A DNA stretch of 58,891 nt. Source: Massilia sp. Root351. Lineage in GTDB: Bacteria > Pseudomonadota > Gammaproteobacteria > Burkholderiales > Burkholderiaceae_D. This document shows, in pieces, positions 35,323-43,938 of this stretch (positions are counted from its first letter, which is position 1; every line of letters starts with the position of its first letter). The notes below the pieces were generated by a model. It saw only the letters and a program-made list of their open reading frames with translations. It was not told the DNA's origin and did not search any database. The position numbers and the translations under genes were made by a program. The DNA lies in the NCBI RefSeq assembly GCF_001425045.1, contig NZ_LMDJ01000003.1:10881-69771 (forward strand), read 5' to 3'.

Positions 35323-35355
35323 GGGGCCAATATGGGCGCTGCGGCCCCGTTTTTT
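35323..35355 (+). terminator. Terminator-like hairpin with T run in the nudC/OGT intergenic region
   Basis: GGGGCC (35323-35328) can pair with GGCCCC (35343-35348) around a 14-base loop, followed by G and six T (35350-35355). It is oriented on plus, yet no plus-strand gene ends nearby. It sits 37 bases before the OGT-like start codon, and TATAGT at 35317 overlaps its left edge. Confidence 0.4.
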
Positions 35356-35392
35356 CGTTTAGAATAGTTGCCTCGAGAAAATTAATCCCACG

Positions 35393-38092
35393 ATGATGAG
35401 TACACCGCAGGAGACCAGCTTGCCGGCACAACTCGCCCGGCTGGACGCGTTGCTGGCGCGGCAGGCGCTGGCGGAAGCCTATCAATTAGCGGAGCAGCTG
35501 GCGGTGGCGGGAGGATTGCCCATCGTGCAGCTGTTTACCACGGCGGCGGCGGAAACCGAAGCCGGCCGCGCGCCGCGCGCGGTGGCCCTGTTCCGCTGCT
35601 GGCTGGAGCACACCGAGTCGCCGGCCGCCTACGCGGTGCTGTACAACATGGCCGTGACGCTGTCCAACCAGGGCGACGACAGTGCCGCCGAAGACGCCTA
35701 CCGCCGCGCCATCCTGCTCAATCCGCGCTTCATCGAAGCGCACATGAACCTGGGCACCCTGCTCGAGCGGCGCGGCCTGCAGGCCGAGGCCCTGCTCATG
35801 TGGAACGTGGTGACCACGCTGGCCAGTCCGGACGTGCCGGCCGACCGCGCCTTCCGGGTGCAGGCGCTGAACAACCTGGGCCGCGTGCTGGAGAACCGCA
35901 AGGACTTGCCGCTGGCCGAGCAGCTGCTGATGCAAAGCCTGGCGCTGGACCCGCGGCAGCCCAAGGTGCTGACCCATGTGATCCATTTGCGCCAGAAGCA
36001 GTGCAGCTGGCCGATTTACGCGCCGATCGCCGGCATCAGCCACGCCGAGATGGTGGAAGCGACCTCCGCGCTGGCCATGCTGAGCGCCTCGGACGATCCG
36101 GATGAGCAGCTGCAGGCGGCGCGCCGCTTCGTGGCCGACAAGGTGATGCCGCCGGCCGAACCGATGGCGCCGGCCGAGGGCTATCGCCACACCCGCATCC
36201 GCATCGGCTACCTGTCGTCCGACCTGTGCTCGCACGCGGTGGCCATCCTGACGGCCGAGCTGTACGAGCTGCACGACCGCCGCCAATTCGAGGTGTACGC
36301 CTTCTCGTGGACCAAGGAGGACAACTCGCCGCTGCGCGCGCGCGTGGTCAGGGCCATGGACCACTACATCCGCATCGACACCATGACGGACGAGGAGGCC
36401 GCGCAGTGCATCCGCGCGCACGAGATCGACCTGCTGATCGACCTGCACGGCCTGACGCTGGGCACCCGCCCCAACATCCTGTCGTACCGCCCGGCGCCGG
36501 TGCAGCTGACCTACCTGGGCTTCCCCGGCACCACCGCCCTGCCCTGCATCGACTACGTGATCGCCGACCGCTTCGTGCTGCCCGCGCAGCTGGCGCCGCA
36601 CATGAGCGAGCAGCCGCTGTACCTGCCGGAGTGCTTCCAGATCAACGACCGCCAGCGCGCCATCGGCCCGCGCCCGCAGCGCGCCGAACTGGGCCTGCCG
36701 GACGACGCTTTCGTGTTCTGCTCGTTCAACAACAATTTCAAGATCACCGAGCCGGTGTTCGCGGCCTGGATGCGCATCCTGCAGCGCACCCCGGGCAGCG
36801 TGCTGTGGATGGTGTCGGACCACGAGGTGGTGCGCCAGAACCTGCGCGCCAGCGCCGAGCGGTTGGGCGTGGCGGCCAGCCGCCTGCACTTCGCCGAGCG
36901 GGCCACGCCGGCCGCCTACCTGGCCCGCTACGGCGTGGCCGACCTGTTCCTGGACACGCTGCCGTTCAACGCCGGCACCACCGCCAGCGACGCGCTGTGG
37001 GCCGGCCTGCCGCTGCTGACCTGCGCCGGCAACACCTTCTGCGCGCGCATGGCGGGCAGCCTGCTGCACGCAGTCGGCCTGCCCGAACTGATCACGCACT
37101 CGCTGCAGGAATACGAAGACCTGGCGGTGGCGCTGGCGGGCCAGCCCGAGCGCATCGCCGCCATGAAACAGCATCTGCAAACGCACCGCGACAGCTCGAT
37201 CCTGTTCGACAGCCCGCGCTTTGTGCGCCAGATGGAAACCGCGCTGCGCTCGGTGGTCAAGACCCCCGCCCTGCCAGCCTCCACGCCCTCCGTTCCGAAA
37301 GAAAAGACCATGATACTGCCGGCCCAAACCCCGATCGAACATCCCGAACGCGTGATCAACTTCATGGTGCGCACCGTGTGGGGCCTGACCGATCCGGCCC
37401 GCTTCTACCAGCTGATGGAAGAGGCCAAGACGCTGTGCGTGCCCGGCACCTACCTGGGCGATAACATCTTCACCTGGGGCAAGAGCAATTCGCCGTTCTC
37501 GGACGAGAACTTCGTGCGCGCCTGGGAATCGAACACGCAGAACGACGCCGACCGCGCCATCGCCTGGCGGCGCTACATCCTGGCCTGCTCGGCCTACCAC
37601 TGCGCGCAGGTCGAGGGCGACTTCGTCGAGTGCGGCGTGTACCGCGGCACCGGCATCAAGACCGTGATCGACTACTTCGGCAAGGACAACTTCGACAAGA
37701 CTTTCTGGGGCTACGACACCTACGACTACAACCCGGTCGAGCACCACACCTTCGACGGCCAGGAGGAAGGCATGTTCGACGAGATCCAGGCGCGCTTCGC
37801 CGGCTACGACAACGTGCGCCTGGTCAAGGGCCTGCTGCCGCAGTCGCTGGAAGGCAATTCGCCGGACAAGATCGCCATGCTGCACATCGACCTGAACAGC
37901 GCCGAATTCGAAATCGCCGTGCTCGACGCGCTGTTCGACCGCGTCACCCCGGGCGGCATGGTGATCCTGGACGACTACGAGTGGTCGGGCCAGTACCGCC
38001 TGCAGAAGATCGCCGAGGATGCGTGGTTCGAAGCCCGCAAATACCGCGTGTTCCCGCTGCCGACCGGGCAGGGACTGGTCATCAAGCGCTGA
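35393..38092 (+). CDS. TPR/O-GlcNAc-transferase-like glycosyltransferase fused to a TylF-type methyltransferase
   Basis: 899 residues. Tetratricopeptide repeats occupy about 1-195 (AVLYNMAVTLSNQGDDSAAEDAYRRAILLNP). A SPINDLY/OGT catalytic region follows (about 260-625) with IRIGYLSSDLCSHAV, DLLIDLHGLTLGTRP, YLGFPGTTA, FCSFNNNFKITEPVF and DTLPFNAGTTASDALWAGLP. A linker leads to a third domain (about 640-899) like TylF/MycF sugar O-methyltransferases, with VECGVYRGTGIKTVIDYF, MLHIDLNSAEFE and MVILDDYEWSGQY. OGT-like enzymes glycosylate Ser/Thr of proteins, such as flagellins. An internal ATG at 37310 precedes the methyltransferase and may mark the ancestral junction. The next gene starts four bases later. 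The fusion predicts transfer plus methylation of the sugar; the target is not proven. Confidence 0.9.
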   Translation: MMSTPQETSLPAQLARLDALLARQALAEAYQLAEQLAVAGGLPIVQLFTTAAAETEAGRAPRAVALFRCWLEHTESPAAYAVLYNMAVTLSNQGDDSAAEDAYRRAILLNPRFIEAHMNLGTLLERRGLQAEALLMWNVVTTLASPDVPADRAFRVQALNNLGRVLENRKDLPLAEQLLMQSLALDPRQPKVLTHVIHLRQKQCSWPIYAPIAGISHAEMVEATSALAMLSASDDPDEQLQAARRFVADKVMPPAEPMAPAEGYRHTRIRIGYLSSDLCSHAVAILTAELYELHDRRQFEVYAFSWTKEDNSPLRARVVRAMDHYIRIDTMTDEEAAQCIRAHEIDLLIDLHGLTLGTRPNILSYRPAPVQLTYLGFPGTTALPCIDYVIADRFVLPAQLAPHMSEQPLYLPECFQINDRQRAIGPRPQRAELGLPDDAFVFCSFNNNFKITEPVFAAWMRILQRTPGSVLWMVSDHEVVRQNLRASAERLGVAASRLHFAERATPAAYLARYGVADLFLDTLPFNAGTTASDALWAGLPLLTCAGNTFCARMAGSLLHAVGLPELITHSLQEYEDLAVALAGQPERIAAMKQHLQTHRDSSILFDSPRFVRQMETALRSVVKTPALPASTPSVPKEKTMILPAQTPIEHPERVINFMVRTVWGLTDPARFYQLMEEAKTLCVPGTYLGDNIFTWGKSNSPFSDENFVRAWESNTQNDADRAIAWRRYILACSAYHCAQVEGDFVECGVYRGTGIKTVIDYFGKDNFDKTFWGYDTYDYNPVEHHTFDGQEEGMFDEIQARFAGYDNVRLVKGLLPQSLEGNSPDKIAMLHIDLNSAEFEIAVLDALFDRVTPGGMVILDDYEWSGQYRLQKIAEDAWFEARKYRVFPLPTGQGLVIKR

Positions 38093-38095
38093 CCG

Positions 38096-39769
38096 ATGGC
38101 GCACATCCTGCTCGTCATTTCGTCGTACGACGTGGCCGCCGCCCGGGTGCCGGACGGCGTGGGCGACGACTACCGCACCTGGTATTTCGACCCGACCCTG
38201 GCCGACGTGCTGGCCGGCAGCGAGCTGCGCCAGCCGGAGCTGGTGCTGCCGGACGCGCTGCCGGACTACGCGCTGCTCGACCCGCAGGCGCGCGCGCTGG
38301 CCGCCGCGCTGGAAGAGGAGCTGATGCGCGACATGGCCGAGATGCTGGGCGACGTGTCGCTGCGCGGCTGGCAGGCGCTGAACCTGTACTATTTCTTCAT
38401 CAGCTACCTGTGGTACAGCCAGCTGTGGGACGCGCTGCGCGAGCGCTTCGCCGGCCACACGCTGCACCTGCCGGTAAACGACAACCCGGCCAATTTCTAC
38501 TGGCCGTCTTTCCTGCCGGCGCTGCTGCTCATGGAACGGCTGCAAGGCTGGGGCATGGCGGCGCAGGCCAGCCATTACGGCGAGCGCGCCGACGAGTCGG
38601 ACGTGGTGCCGGACCTGCTGGGCCGCGCCGGGCGCTACGACGTGCTGACCCATTTGCCGACCTGCTTCTACGACGCGCCCTATTTCGCGGCCGAGCTGAA
38701 GGCGGCCGGCAAGCGCAGCATCAACATCGAGCCGAAGTACTGGGGCGTGCCGATGCAGCCCGAGCTGCAGGTGAAGATGCTGCGGGTCGAGCACAACCAC
38801 CTGGCCTCGCACGGGCTGGCGTCGGTGGCGCCGCACGGCGAGCGCCTGCTGCACGCGCTGCACCGCCTGCTGGCGCCCTACATCACCAGCCATGAGTACC
38901 GCGCGCGCCAGGCGCTGCAGCTGGCCAAGCTGTACCAGTCGCAGCTGATCACGCTGCAGCTGCTGGAACGTTATTTCAGCACCAGCCGCCCGGGCAAGAT
39001 GCTGCTGTCGGACCACGACGCCGGCTTCCACGGCCCGTTGCTGTGCTTTGCGCAGCGCCACCAGGTGCCGGTGCTGCAGCTGGCGCACGCCAAGGTCAGC
39101 ATCAGCAGCGCCTTCAATTCCGACCAGCTGACGGCGCTGACGCACCCGATGCAGGGCTTGCCGATGCTGCGCGCCGACGGCCGCCAGCTGCGGCGCCAGG
39201 CGCTGGCCTATCCGGAAACGTGCAGCGGCGACAGCGCCAGCCGGCCGCTGCGCCGCGTGGGCGTGATGCTGAGCGGGCTGTCGCTGAGCGGGGTGCTCAG
39301 CACCGGCCTGGCGGCCTACCTGGACGGGCTGGCGCGCATCGCGGCCTGGTGCCGCGAGCACGGCATCGAGCTGGCGATCCGCAACCGTCCGGGGCAAACC
39401 ATGTTCGGGCTGATCGAGGAGCACGCCGGCATAGCGCGCGACACCCAGCTGGCCGGCGTGGCCTGCACGCTGCCGCAGTTCGTGCAGGGACTGGACCTGT
39501 GCCTGATGTACGACGCGCCCACCAGCGCCGCCATCGAGTGCCTGCGCAACCAGGTGCCGGTGCTCAACCCGCTGGCGGCGCCGCTGTGCCCGGCCGAGAC
39601 GCTGTGGTCGGACCCGCAGCTGATGCCGCGCAGCGACGTGGCCGGCGCGCTGGCGCGGCTGGACCTGTACCGGCTCGACGAGGACGCCTTCAACCAGTTC
39701 CGGCGCCGCCAGTTCGCCGCTTACCTGGCAGCGGGCGCCGAGGCGCACGCGCTGCGCCACTTCCTGTAA
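38096..39769 (+). CDS. Putative GT-B-like glycosyltransferase of a nonulosonate locus
   Basis: 557 residues, co-directional with and four bases after the OGT-like fusion. There is no signal peptide or membrane helix. The C-terminal half looks like a GT-B donor-binding domain: VGVMLSGLSLSGVLS, then IAIRNRPGQ-like residues (LAIRNRPGQTMFGLI) and LCLMYDAPTSAAIECLRNQVPVLNP, the kind of segment that binds a nucleotide sugar. The N-terminal half has no motif I recognise. Its position opposite the pseudaminic-acid genes makes it a candidate transferase for CMP-nonulosonate, but this is inference; a non-catalytic helper of the OGT-like protein is also possible. Confidence 0.6.
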   Translation: MAHILLVISSYDVAAARVPDGVGDDYRTWYFDPTLADVLAGSELRQPELVLPDALPDYALLDPQARALAAALEEELMRDMAEMLGDVSLRGWQALNLYYFFISYLWYSQLWDALRERFAGHTLHLPVNDNPANFYWPSFLPALLLMERLQGWGMAAQASHYGERADESDVVPDLLGRAGRYDVLTHLPTCFYDAPYFAAELKAAGKRSINIEPKYWGVPMQPELQVKMLRVEHNHLASHGLASVAPHGERLLHALHRLLAPYITSHEYRARQALQLAKLYQSQLITLQLLERYFSTSRPGKMLLSDHDAGFHGPLLCFAQRHQVPVLQLAHAKVSISSAFNSDQLTALTHPMQGLPMLRADGRQLRRQALAYPETCSGDSASRPLRRVGVMLSGLSLSGVLSTGLAAYLDGLARIAAWCREHGIELAIRNRPGQTMFGLIEEHAGIARDTQLAGVACTLPQFVQGLDLCLMYDAPTSAAIECLRNQVPVLNPLAAPLCPAETLWSDPQLMPRSDVAGALARLDLYRLDEDAFNQFRRRQFAAYLAAGAEAHALRHFL

Positions 39770-39807
39770 GCGCCGCCCGGGCGCGCAGCCCCCCTGGCGC
39801 CCCGCGC

Positions 39808-39827
39808 GGCCGGGCTCCGGCCCGGCC
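39808..39827. terminator. GC-rich hairpin between convergent glycan genes
   Basis: GGCCGGGC (39808-39815) pairs perfectly with GCCCGGCC (39820-39827) around TCCG. It sits 38 bases after the glycosyltransferase stop and 13 bases before the 3' end of the amidase gene. No clear T run is present. Confidence 0.4.
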
Positions 39828-39839
39828 TGTGCCGTCGCG

Positions 39840-41216
39840 CTAGCGCGCGAACGCCGGCAGCGGCGTGTTGGCGTGCAACACGCCCTGCGCCTGCAGGTGG
39901 CGCGCGAATGCCAGCAGCAGGTAGTCGTTGTAGCGGCGCGCGAAGGCTTGCGCGCCGAACGGCAGGCCCAGCGGGCCGGTAAACAGCGGCAGGTTGATGC
40001 TGGGCACGCCGCACAGGCTCCAGATCAGGCTGTTGTCCGGGCGGTCCACCGAATCGAGGCCCTTGAGCGCTTCGCCGCCGGTCGACAGGTCGATCACGAT
40101 GTCGTATTGCGCCGCCAGCAGCGCGTCCAGTTCCCTGGCCAGCGCGGTCTGCTGCTGCTGCGCGCCCTGGTACTGCTCCACGCTGAGCTGGTTGCCGCGC
40201 GTGACGATGTCGTACATGACCGGGCTCACCAGCGTGTGCGCCTCGAACTCTTCCTTGAAGTAGTAGGCCAGCGCCTTGTCGTAGATGGTGGCGTGGATGT
40301 CGTGCGCGCGGTTGAAGCTGTCGGGCAGCACCAGGTGCTCGACGTGCACATTGGCCACGTCGGCCAGGCGCACGGCGAAGTCCTGCAGCGCCTGCCGCGC
40401 ATAGGGCTCGGCGTCGTTCCAGCGCGGGCCCTGCAGCACCGCCACCCGCCACGGCCGCTCGCCGACGGTCTGGCGCGCCGGGTCGTTCAGGATCTTGTGC
40501 GCGATCGGGAAATCGATGCCGTGCACGCGGATGGTGTCGAACATCATCTGCGCGTCGTCCACGTTGCGGGCGAACACGCCCACCGTGTCCAGCGTGTCGG
40601 TGGTCTTCAGCATGGCCGTGCGCGGCACCAGGCCGAACGACGGCTTGAAGCCGATCACGCCGCAATAGCTGGCCGGGCGGATGATGGAGCCGGCGGTCTG
40701 CGTGCCCAGCGCCACCGGCGCCATGTGCGCCGCCACCGCCGCCGCCGAGCCGCTCGACGAGGTGCCGGGGATGTGGCCGAGGTGGTGCGGGTTGCAGGTC
40801 GGGCCGGGGGCGTGCACGGCGAATTCCGCCGTCACGGTCTTGCCCAGCATGATGGCGCCGGCCATGCGCAGGTAGTGCACCACGCGCGCGTCGTTGCCGG
40901 GGGTGAAGTCCTTGAACAGCGGGCTGCCCATCTGGGTCGGCATGTCGGCCGTGTTGAAGATGTCCTTGACGGCCACCGGCAGGCCGCACAGCGGGCCGCC
41001 GCTGCCGGCCGCCAGGCGCTGGTCGGCCTGGTCGGCCTGGCGCAGCGCCAGTTCCGGGTCCAGGTAGGTCCAGGCGTGGATGTCGGCTTCGCGCGCGGCG
41101 ATGCTGTCCAGGCAGGCCTGGGTCACTTCGCGCGCGCTCACTTCGCGCGCCTTCAGCAGCGGCAGCAGCTGGCTGGCGGTGTACTCGGCCAGCTGGGCCG
41201 GGGTGCGCGCGCTCAT
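39840..41216 (-). CDS. Amidase-signature hydrolase in the nonulosonate operon
   Basis: 458 residues, amidase signature family. The Ser-cisSer-Lys triad is visible as Lys in LPVAVKDIF, the cis-Ser within GTSSSGSAAAVAAHM and the nucleophilic Ser in TAGSIIRPAS. Related enzymes hydrolyse amides or act as glutaminase-type subunits (GatA). The gene overlaps the PseA-type amidotransferase gene by four bases, so the two are translationally coupled. It may supply ammonia to, or act on the product of, that enzyme; it could also be an unrelated amide hydrolase. No export signal. Last gene of the operon. Confidence 0.88.
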   Translation of the reverse strand: MSARTPAQLAEYTASQLLPLLKAREVSAREVTQACLDSIAAREADIHAWTYLDPELALRQADQADQRLAAGSGGPLCGLPVAVKDIFNTADMPTQMGSPLFKDFTPGNDARVVHYLRMAGAIMLGKTVTAEFAVHAPGPTCNPHHLGHIPGTSSSGSAAAVAAHMAPVALGTQTAGSIIRPASYCGVIGFKPSFGLVPRTAMLKTTDTLDTVGVFARNVDDAQMMFDTIRVHGIDFPIAHKILNDPARQTVGERPWRVAVLQGPRWNDAEPYARQALQDFAVRLADVANVHVEHLVLPDSFNRAHDIHATIYDKALAYYFKEEFEAHTLVSPVMYDIVTRGNQLSVEQYQGAQQQQTALARELDALLAAQYDIVIDLSTGGEALKGLDSVDRPDNSLIWSLCGVPSINLPLFTGPLGLPFGAQAFARRYNDYLLLAFARHLQAQGVLHANTPLPAFAR

Positions 41217-42370
41217 GCCTTCACCTGCGCGGCGCGGTAGGCTTGCACGGCGTCGCTGAAGGCGGCGTCGGTCAGGCCGCCGCCGGCCGTCACCTGGGCC
41301 CGGTGCTGGCGCATGACGGTGTTGAACTCGTCCTCGCTGAAGCCGGTGATCTCGAGGTACCAGTCGAGCGCCGGCGGGCGTTCGGTGTCGGCCTGCTTGG
41401 CCAGCTCGAACGCTTCCTCGCGCGTCAGCAGGCCGGCGCGCACGTCCTGGCTGGCGTGGTCGGTGCCGCGCCCGAAGCCGCGCTTGAGGAACTTGGTGTA
41501 GTCATGCACGCCGGCCATGCGGCACTCGACGCTCTTGTAGTTCTTGTAGGTGCCCTCGACCTTGTCCTCGCGCCAGCCGTACACGTCGCGCACGAACTCC
41601 ATCTGGCGCTCGTCGTCCCAGAACACGAAGTCGCCCAGGTGGATGCCGACCGCGCCCAGCTTCTCGATGTCCTCCACCGACGGCAGCTTGAAGCAGGCCA
41701 TCTCGCGCAGGCTGATCTCGTCGTTGACCATCTCTTCCGGGTAGCGCTTGGCCGACACCTTGGTGAAGTAGTCGCGGTCGAACTTGCGCACCGGGTTGCG
41801 GTGGGTGGCGCGGCCGGACGATTCGGCAATCGATTCGCCCCAGATCAGCAGCGGGATGCCGTAACGCACCGCGGTCTGCATCGGGAAGGCGCCCACCCCG
41901 GAGTGGCAATGCCAGCAGGCGTCGCCGATCTTGAACAGCGACTGCCTGGCCAGGCGGCTCACCAGCGAGCGGCTGGGCGAGAACATGATGTGGTCGACAT
42001 CGAACTTCTCGAGGCAATTTTGCAGGTTGTACTTGCCGGTCTCGGTAAACCAGGTGTGGCTGAAGGTGACCGCCAGCGCGCGCATGCCGTACACCTTGGT
42101 CAGCACGTGCAGCTGGAAGGTGGAGTCCTTGCCGCCCGAGATAGGGATGATGCAATCGTACTCGTTGTTCAGGCTCTTGTAGTAGTCGAGGATCTTGCGC
42201 AGCTCCTTCTCGCGCTCGACCCAGTTGATGCGGATCTTCTGCTCGGAGGACTGGCAGGCCTGGCAGATGCCCATCTCGTCGAACTGCATGCCTTCGTTGG
42301 TCTCCGGCATGCAGCAGCGGGCGCAGTACTTCAGGTCGGGGAACAGCGGCTGGCCGTAAGTATTAATCAT
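41213..42370 (-). CDS. pseA: N-acetyl sugar amidotransferase (PseA/WbpG type)
   Basis: 385 residues from the ATG at 42368-42370. An ATP PP-loop (PISGGKDSTFQLHVL) and three Cys pairs, CARCCMPE, CQACQ and CWHCHSG, define the family that converts an N-acetyl group on a nucleotide sugar to acetamidino using ammonia from glutamine. PseA makes the acetamidino form of pseudaminic acid in Campylobacter, and WbpG acts similarly in Pseudomonas O-antigen. It sits at the 3' end of the pse operon and overlaps the amidase by four bases. The family is firm, but whether the acceptor here is pseudaminic acid or another sugar is inferred from context. The usual HisH/HisF-like partners (WbpH, WbpI) are not visible. 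Confidence 0.85.
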   Translation of the reverse strand: MINTYGQPLFPDLKYCARCCMPETNEGMQFDEMGICQACQSSEQKIRINWVEREKELRKILDYYKSLNNEYDCIIPISGGKDSTFQLHVLTKVYGMRALAVTFSHTWFTETGKYNLQNCLEKFDVDHIMFSPSRSLVSRLARQSLFKIGDACWHCHSGVGAFPMQTAVRYGIPLLIWGESIAESSGRATHRNPVRKFDRDYFTKVSAKRYPEEMVNDEISLREMACFKLPSVEDIEKLGAVGIHLGDFVFWDDERQMEFVRDVYGWREDKVEGTYKNYKSVECRMAGVHDYTKFLKRGFGRGTDHASQDVRAGLLTREEAFELAKQADTERPPALDWYLEITGFSEDEFNTVMRQHRAQVTAGGGLTDAAFSDAVQAYRAAQVKA

Positions 42371-42380
42371 GATAAGACAC

Positions 42381-43325
42381 CTATGTGGATAAAGCGCGCG
42401 GAGGGGCCGCGTGCGGCAACAAAGCGGATAAATGGAGGATGGCGGGATGCGGCAGCACGCAGGGCGGCGCCCACGGCGGCACGCTGCTGACCACGCGGCG
42501 CCCGGCGGCCAGCGCCACCACCATGGCGTAGGTCTGGCAGCCGGCCACGGTGTCGGCCCAGGCCAGCGCCTCGGCCAGCGAGGCCGAGCTGTCCAGCGTG
42601 GCGCCCAGCGCGGCGTGGCGCAGCAGCCAGGCGTCGTACTTGCCGGGCGGGTCGGACGGATGCGGGCGCAGGCGCAGCGCGGCGCCCTGCAGGCCCAGCA
42701 GCGCCAGGTGTTCGGCGAAGAAGTCCAGCGCCAGCAGCTCGCCCGGCTGCGGCAGCGCGCCCCAGCTGTCGCGCAGCGGCTCCAGCACGTACAGCACGCG
42801 CGCCGGGGCGCCCGCGCCGGCAACGGGCGGCGCGCCGATCCGGTCGGCCTGCTGCTGCAGGTAGAGATTGGGCAGCTCGGCCACCGGCACGCCGGGGAAG
42901 CTGGCCTCGGCCAGCGCGCGCGCGTGGGCGTCGCTGACCCACAGCGCGTCCGGCAGCACCGGCTCGGCGCCGCGTGCGAAGCGCTGCGGATAATTGGTCC
43001 AGTGGTCCAGCACGGCCACCGAGGGCAGGCCGCGCGCGCGCGCGGCGCGGCGCGCTTCGTGTTCCAGGCTGCTGGCCCAGCCGGTGCCGCTCAGCACGGC
43101 GCACGCGCCGTCCAGCGCCTGCGCCAGTTCCAGCACCGGGCCGCGCCCGCCCCACAGCGCCAGCGCCGGGCCGGCCAGGCAGGGCCGCACCCGGTGCGCC
43201 GGTCCCAGCAGGCCGGCGTCGTACCAGGCCAGCAGGTGGTTGGCGGCGCCGGCGTCGTGCGCGACCAGCGCCAGCGGCGCGCACAGCGGCGCCGGCGGAC
43301 AAGCGGATGGCAGGGGGGTCAGCAT
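42381..43325 (-). CDS. Unknown protein of the nonulosonate operon, possibly GT-B-like
   Basis: 314 residues from the ATG at 43323-43325; the longer frame upstream lies in the GNAT gene and is not coding. It opens with LALVAHDAGAANHLLAWYDAG, a Rossmann-like beginning with a glycine/alanine loop. Later pieces are VAVLDHWTNYPQRF, VLYVLEPLRDSWG and LRPHPSDPPGKYDAWL, then AWADTVAGCQTYAMVVALAAGRRVVSSVP. The RPHPSD and alternating hydrophobic strands recall nucleotide-sugar-binding GT-B domains of capsule enzymes, but no signature is decisive. It overlaps the GNAT gene by seven bases and ends-to-start with pseA over ten bases. Function unassigned. Confidence 0.6.
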   Translation of the reverse strand: MLTPLPSACPPAPLCAPLALVAHDAGAANHLLAWYDAGLLGPAHRVRPCLAGPALALWGGRGPVLELAQALDGACAVLSGTGWASSLEHEARRAARARGLPSVAVLDHWTNYPQRFARGAEPVLPDALWVSDAHARALAEASFPGVPVAELPNLYLQQQADRIGAPPVAGAGAPARVLYVLEPLRDSWGALPQPGELLALDFFAEHLALLGLQGAALRLRPHPSDPPGKYDAWLLRHAALGATLDSSASLAEALAWADTVAGCQTYAMVVALAAGRRVVSSVPPWAPPCVLPHPAILHLSALLPHAAPPRALST

Positions 43326-43855
43326 GCGGCCTGAAAACTGGCGAAATACAACACGTCCTGCGGCTGGCCGTCGACCAGTTCCTGGGCGGCGCGCACGCCG
43401 TCGGCCTGCATGCCGCAGGCTTGCATGATGCGCACCATGGCGCTGTTGCAGCGCAGTGTGCCGCCGGTGACCTTGCGCGTGCCGCGCGCCAGCAGGTAGG
43501 CCAGCATGGTGGCCCAGGCGTCGCGGCCCCAGCCGCGTCCCCCGCCGCCGCGTCCTATCATCAGGCCGATGTCGGCCGTGCCGTGCACCGCCGAGCGGTA
43601 GACCGACATGGTGCCCACCAGGCGGCCCTGGTGGCGGATGGCGAGGAACAGGTTGCCGCTGCCGGCAAAGCTGGCCACGTAGGCGCGGCAACTGTCGGCG
43701 CTGTGCCGGCGGAAGCGCTGGTTGCTGAACTTCATCAGCTCGTGGTCGTTCAGCCAGTCCACATAGTCCGGCGTGATGCTGTCGGCGGTAAACGGCTCCA
43801 GCGTGACGTGTTGCCCTTGCAGCAGCAAGCCACGTTCCTCTTCCTGCTCTTGCAT
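43319..43855 (-). CDS. GNAT N-acetyltransferase (PseH-like)
   Basis: 178 residues, GNAT fold: VTLEPFTADSITPDYVDWLNDHELMKFSN at the N terminus, strand LFLAIRHQGRLVGTMSVYR, and the acetyl-CoA pyrophosphate loop IGRGGGGRGWGRDAW. RimJ/PseH-like members acetylate amino sugars or N termini. Here it would acetylate a 4-amino sugar of the nonulosonate pathway, in addition to the GNAT domain fused to PseG, giving the cluster two acetyltransferases. The ATG is at 43853-43855. An 83-base gap separates it from the aminotransferase gene. Confidence 0.82.
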   Translation of the reverse strand: MQEQEEERGLLLQGQHVTLEPFTADSITPDYVDWLNDHELMKFSNQRFRRHSADSCRAYVASFAGSGNLFLAIRHQGRLVGTMSVYRSAVHGTADIGLMIGRGGGGRGWGRDAWATMLAYLLARGTRKVTGGTLRCNSAMVRIMQACGMQADGVRAAQELVDGQPQDVLYFASFQAAC

Positions 43856-43938
43856 AGTGTGTCCGATCGGGCCAGCGCCCTCATGCTTTCGCCTAGGTTA
43901 ACCAATTCCCCCAGTCAGCGCAAGCATGGCCCCTTAGT

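Noticed and set aside
35486..39760. 1424-residue minus-strand open frame opposite the OGT-like fusion and glycosyltransferase
   Set aside because: Antisense of two well-supported genes; composition is shadow-like (His/Gln/Arg/Val-rich) and it has no domain, signal peptide or ribosome site.
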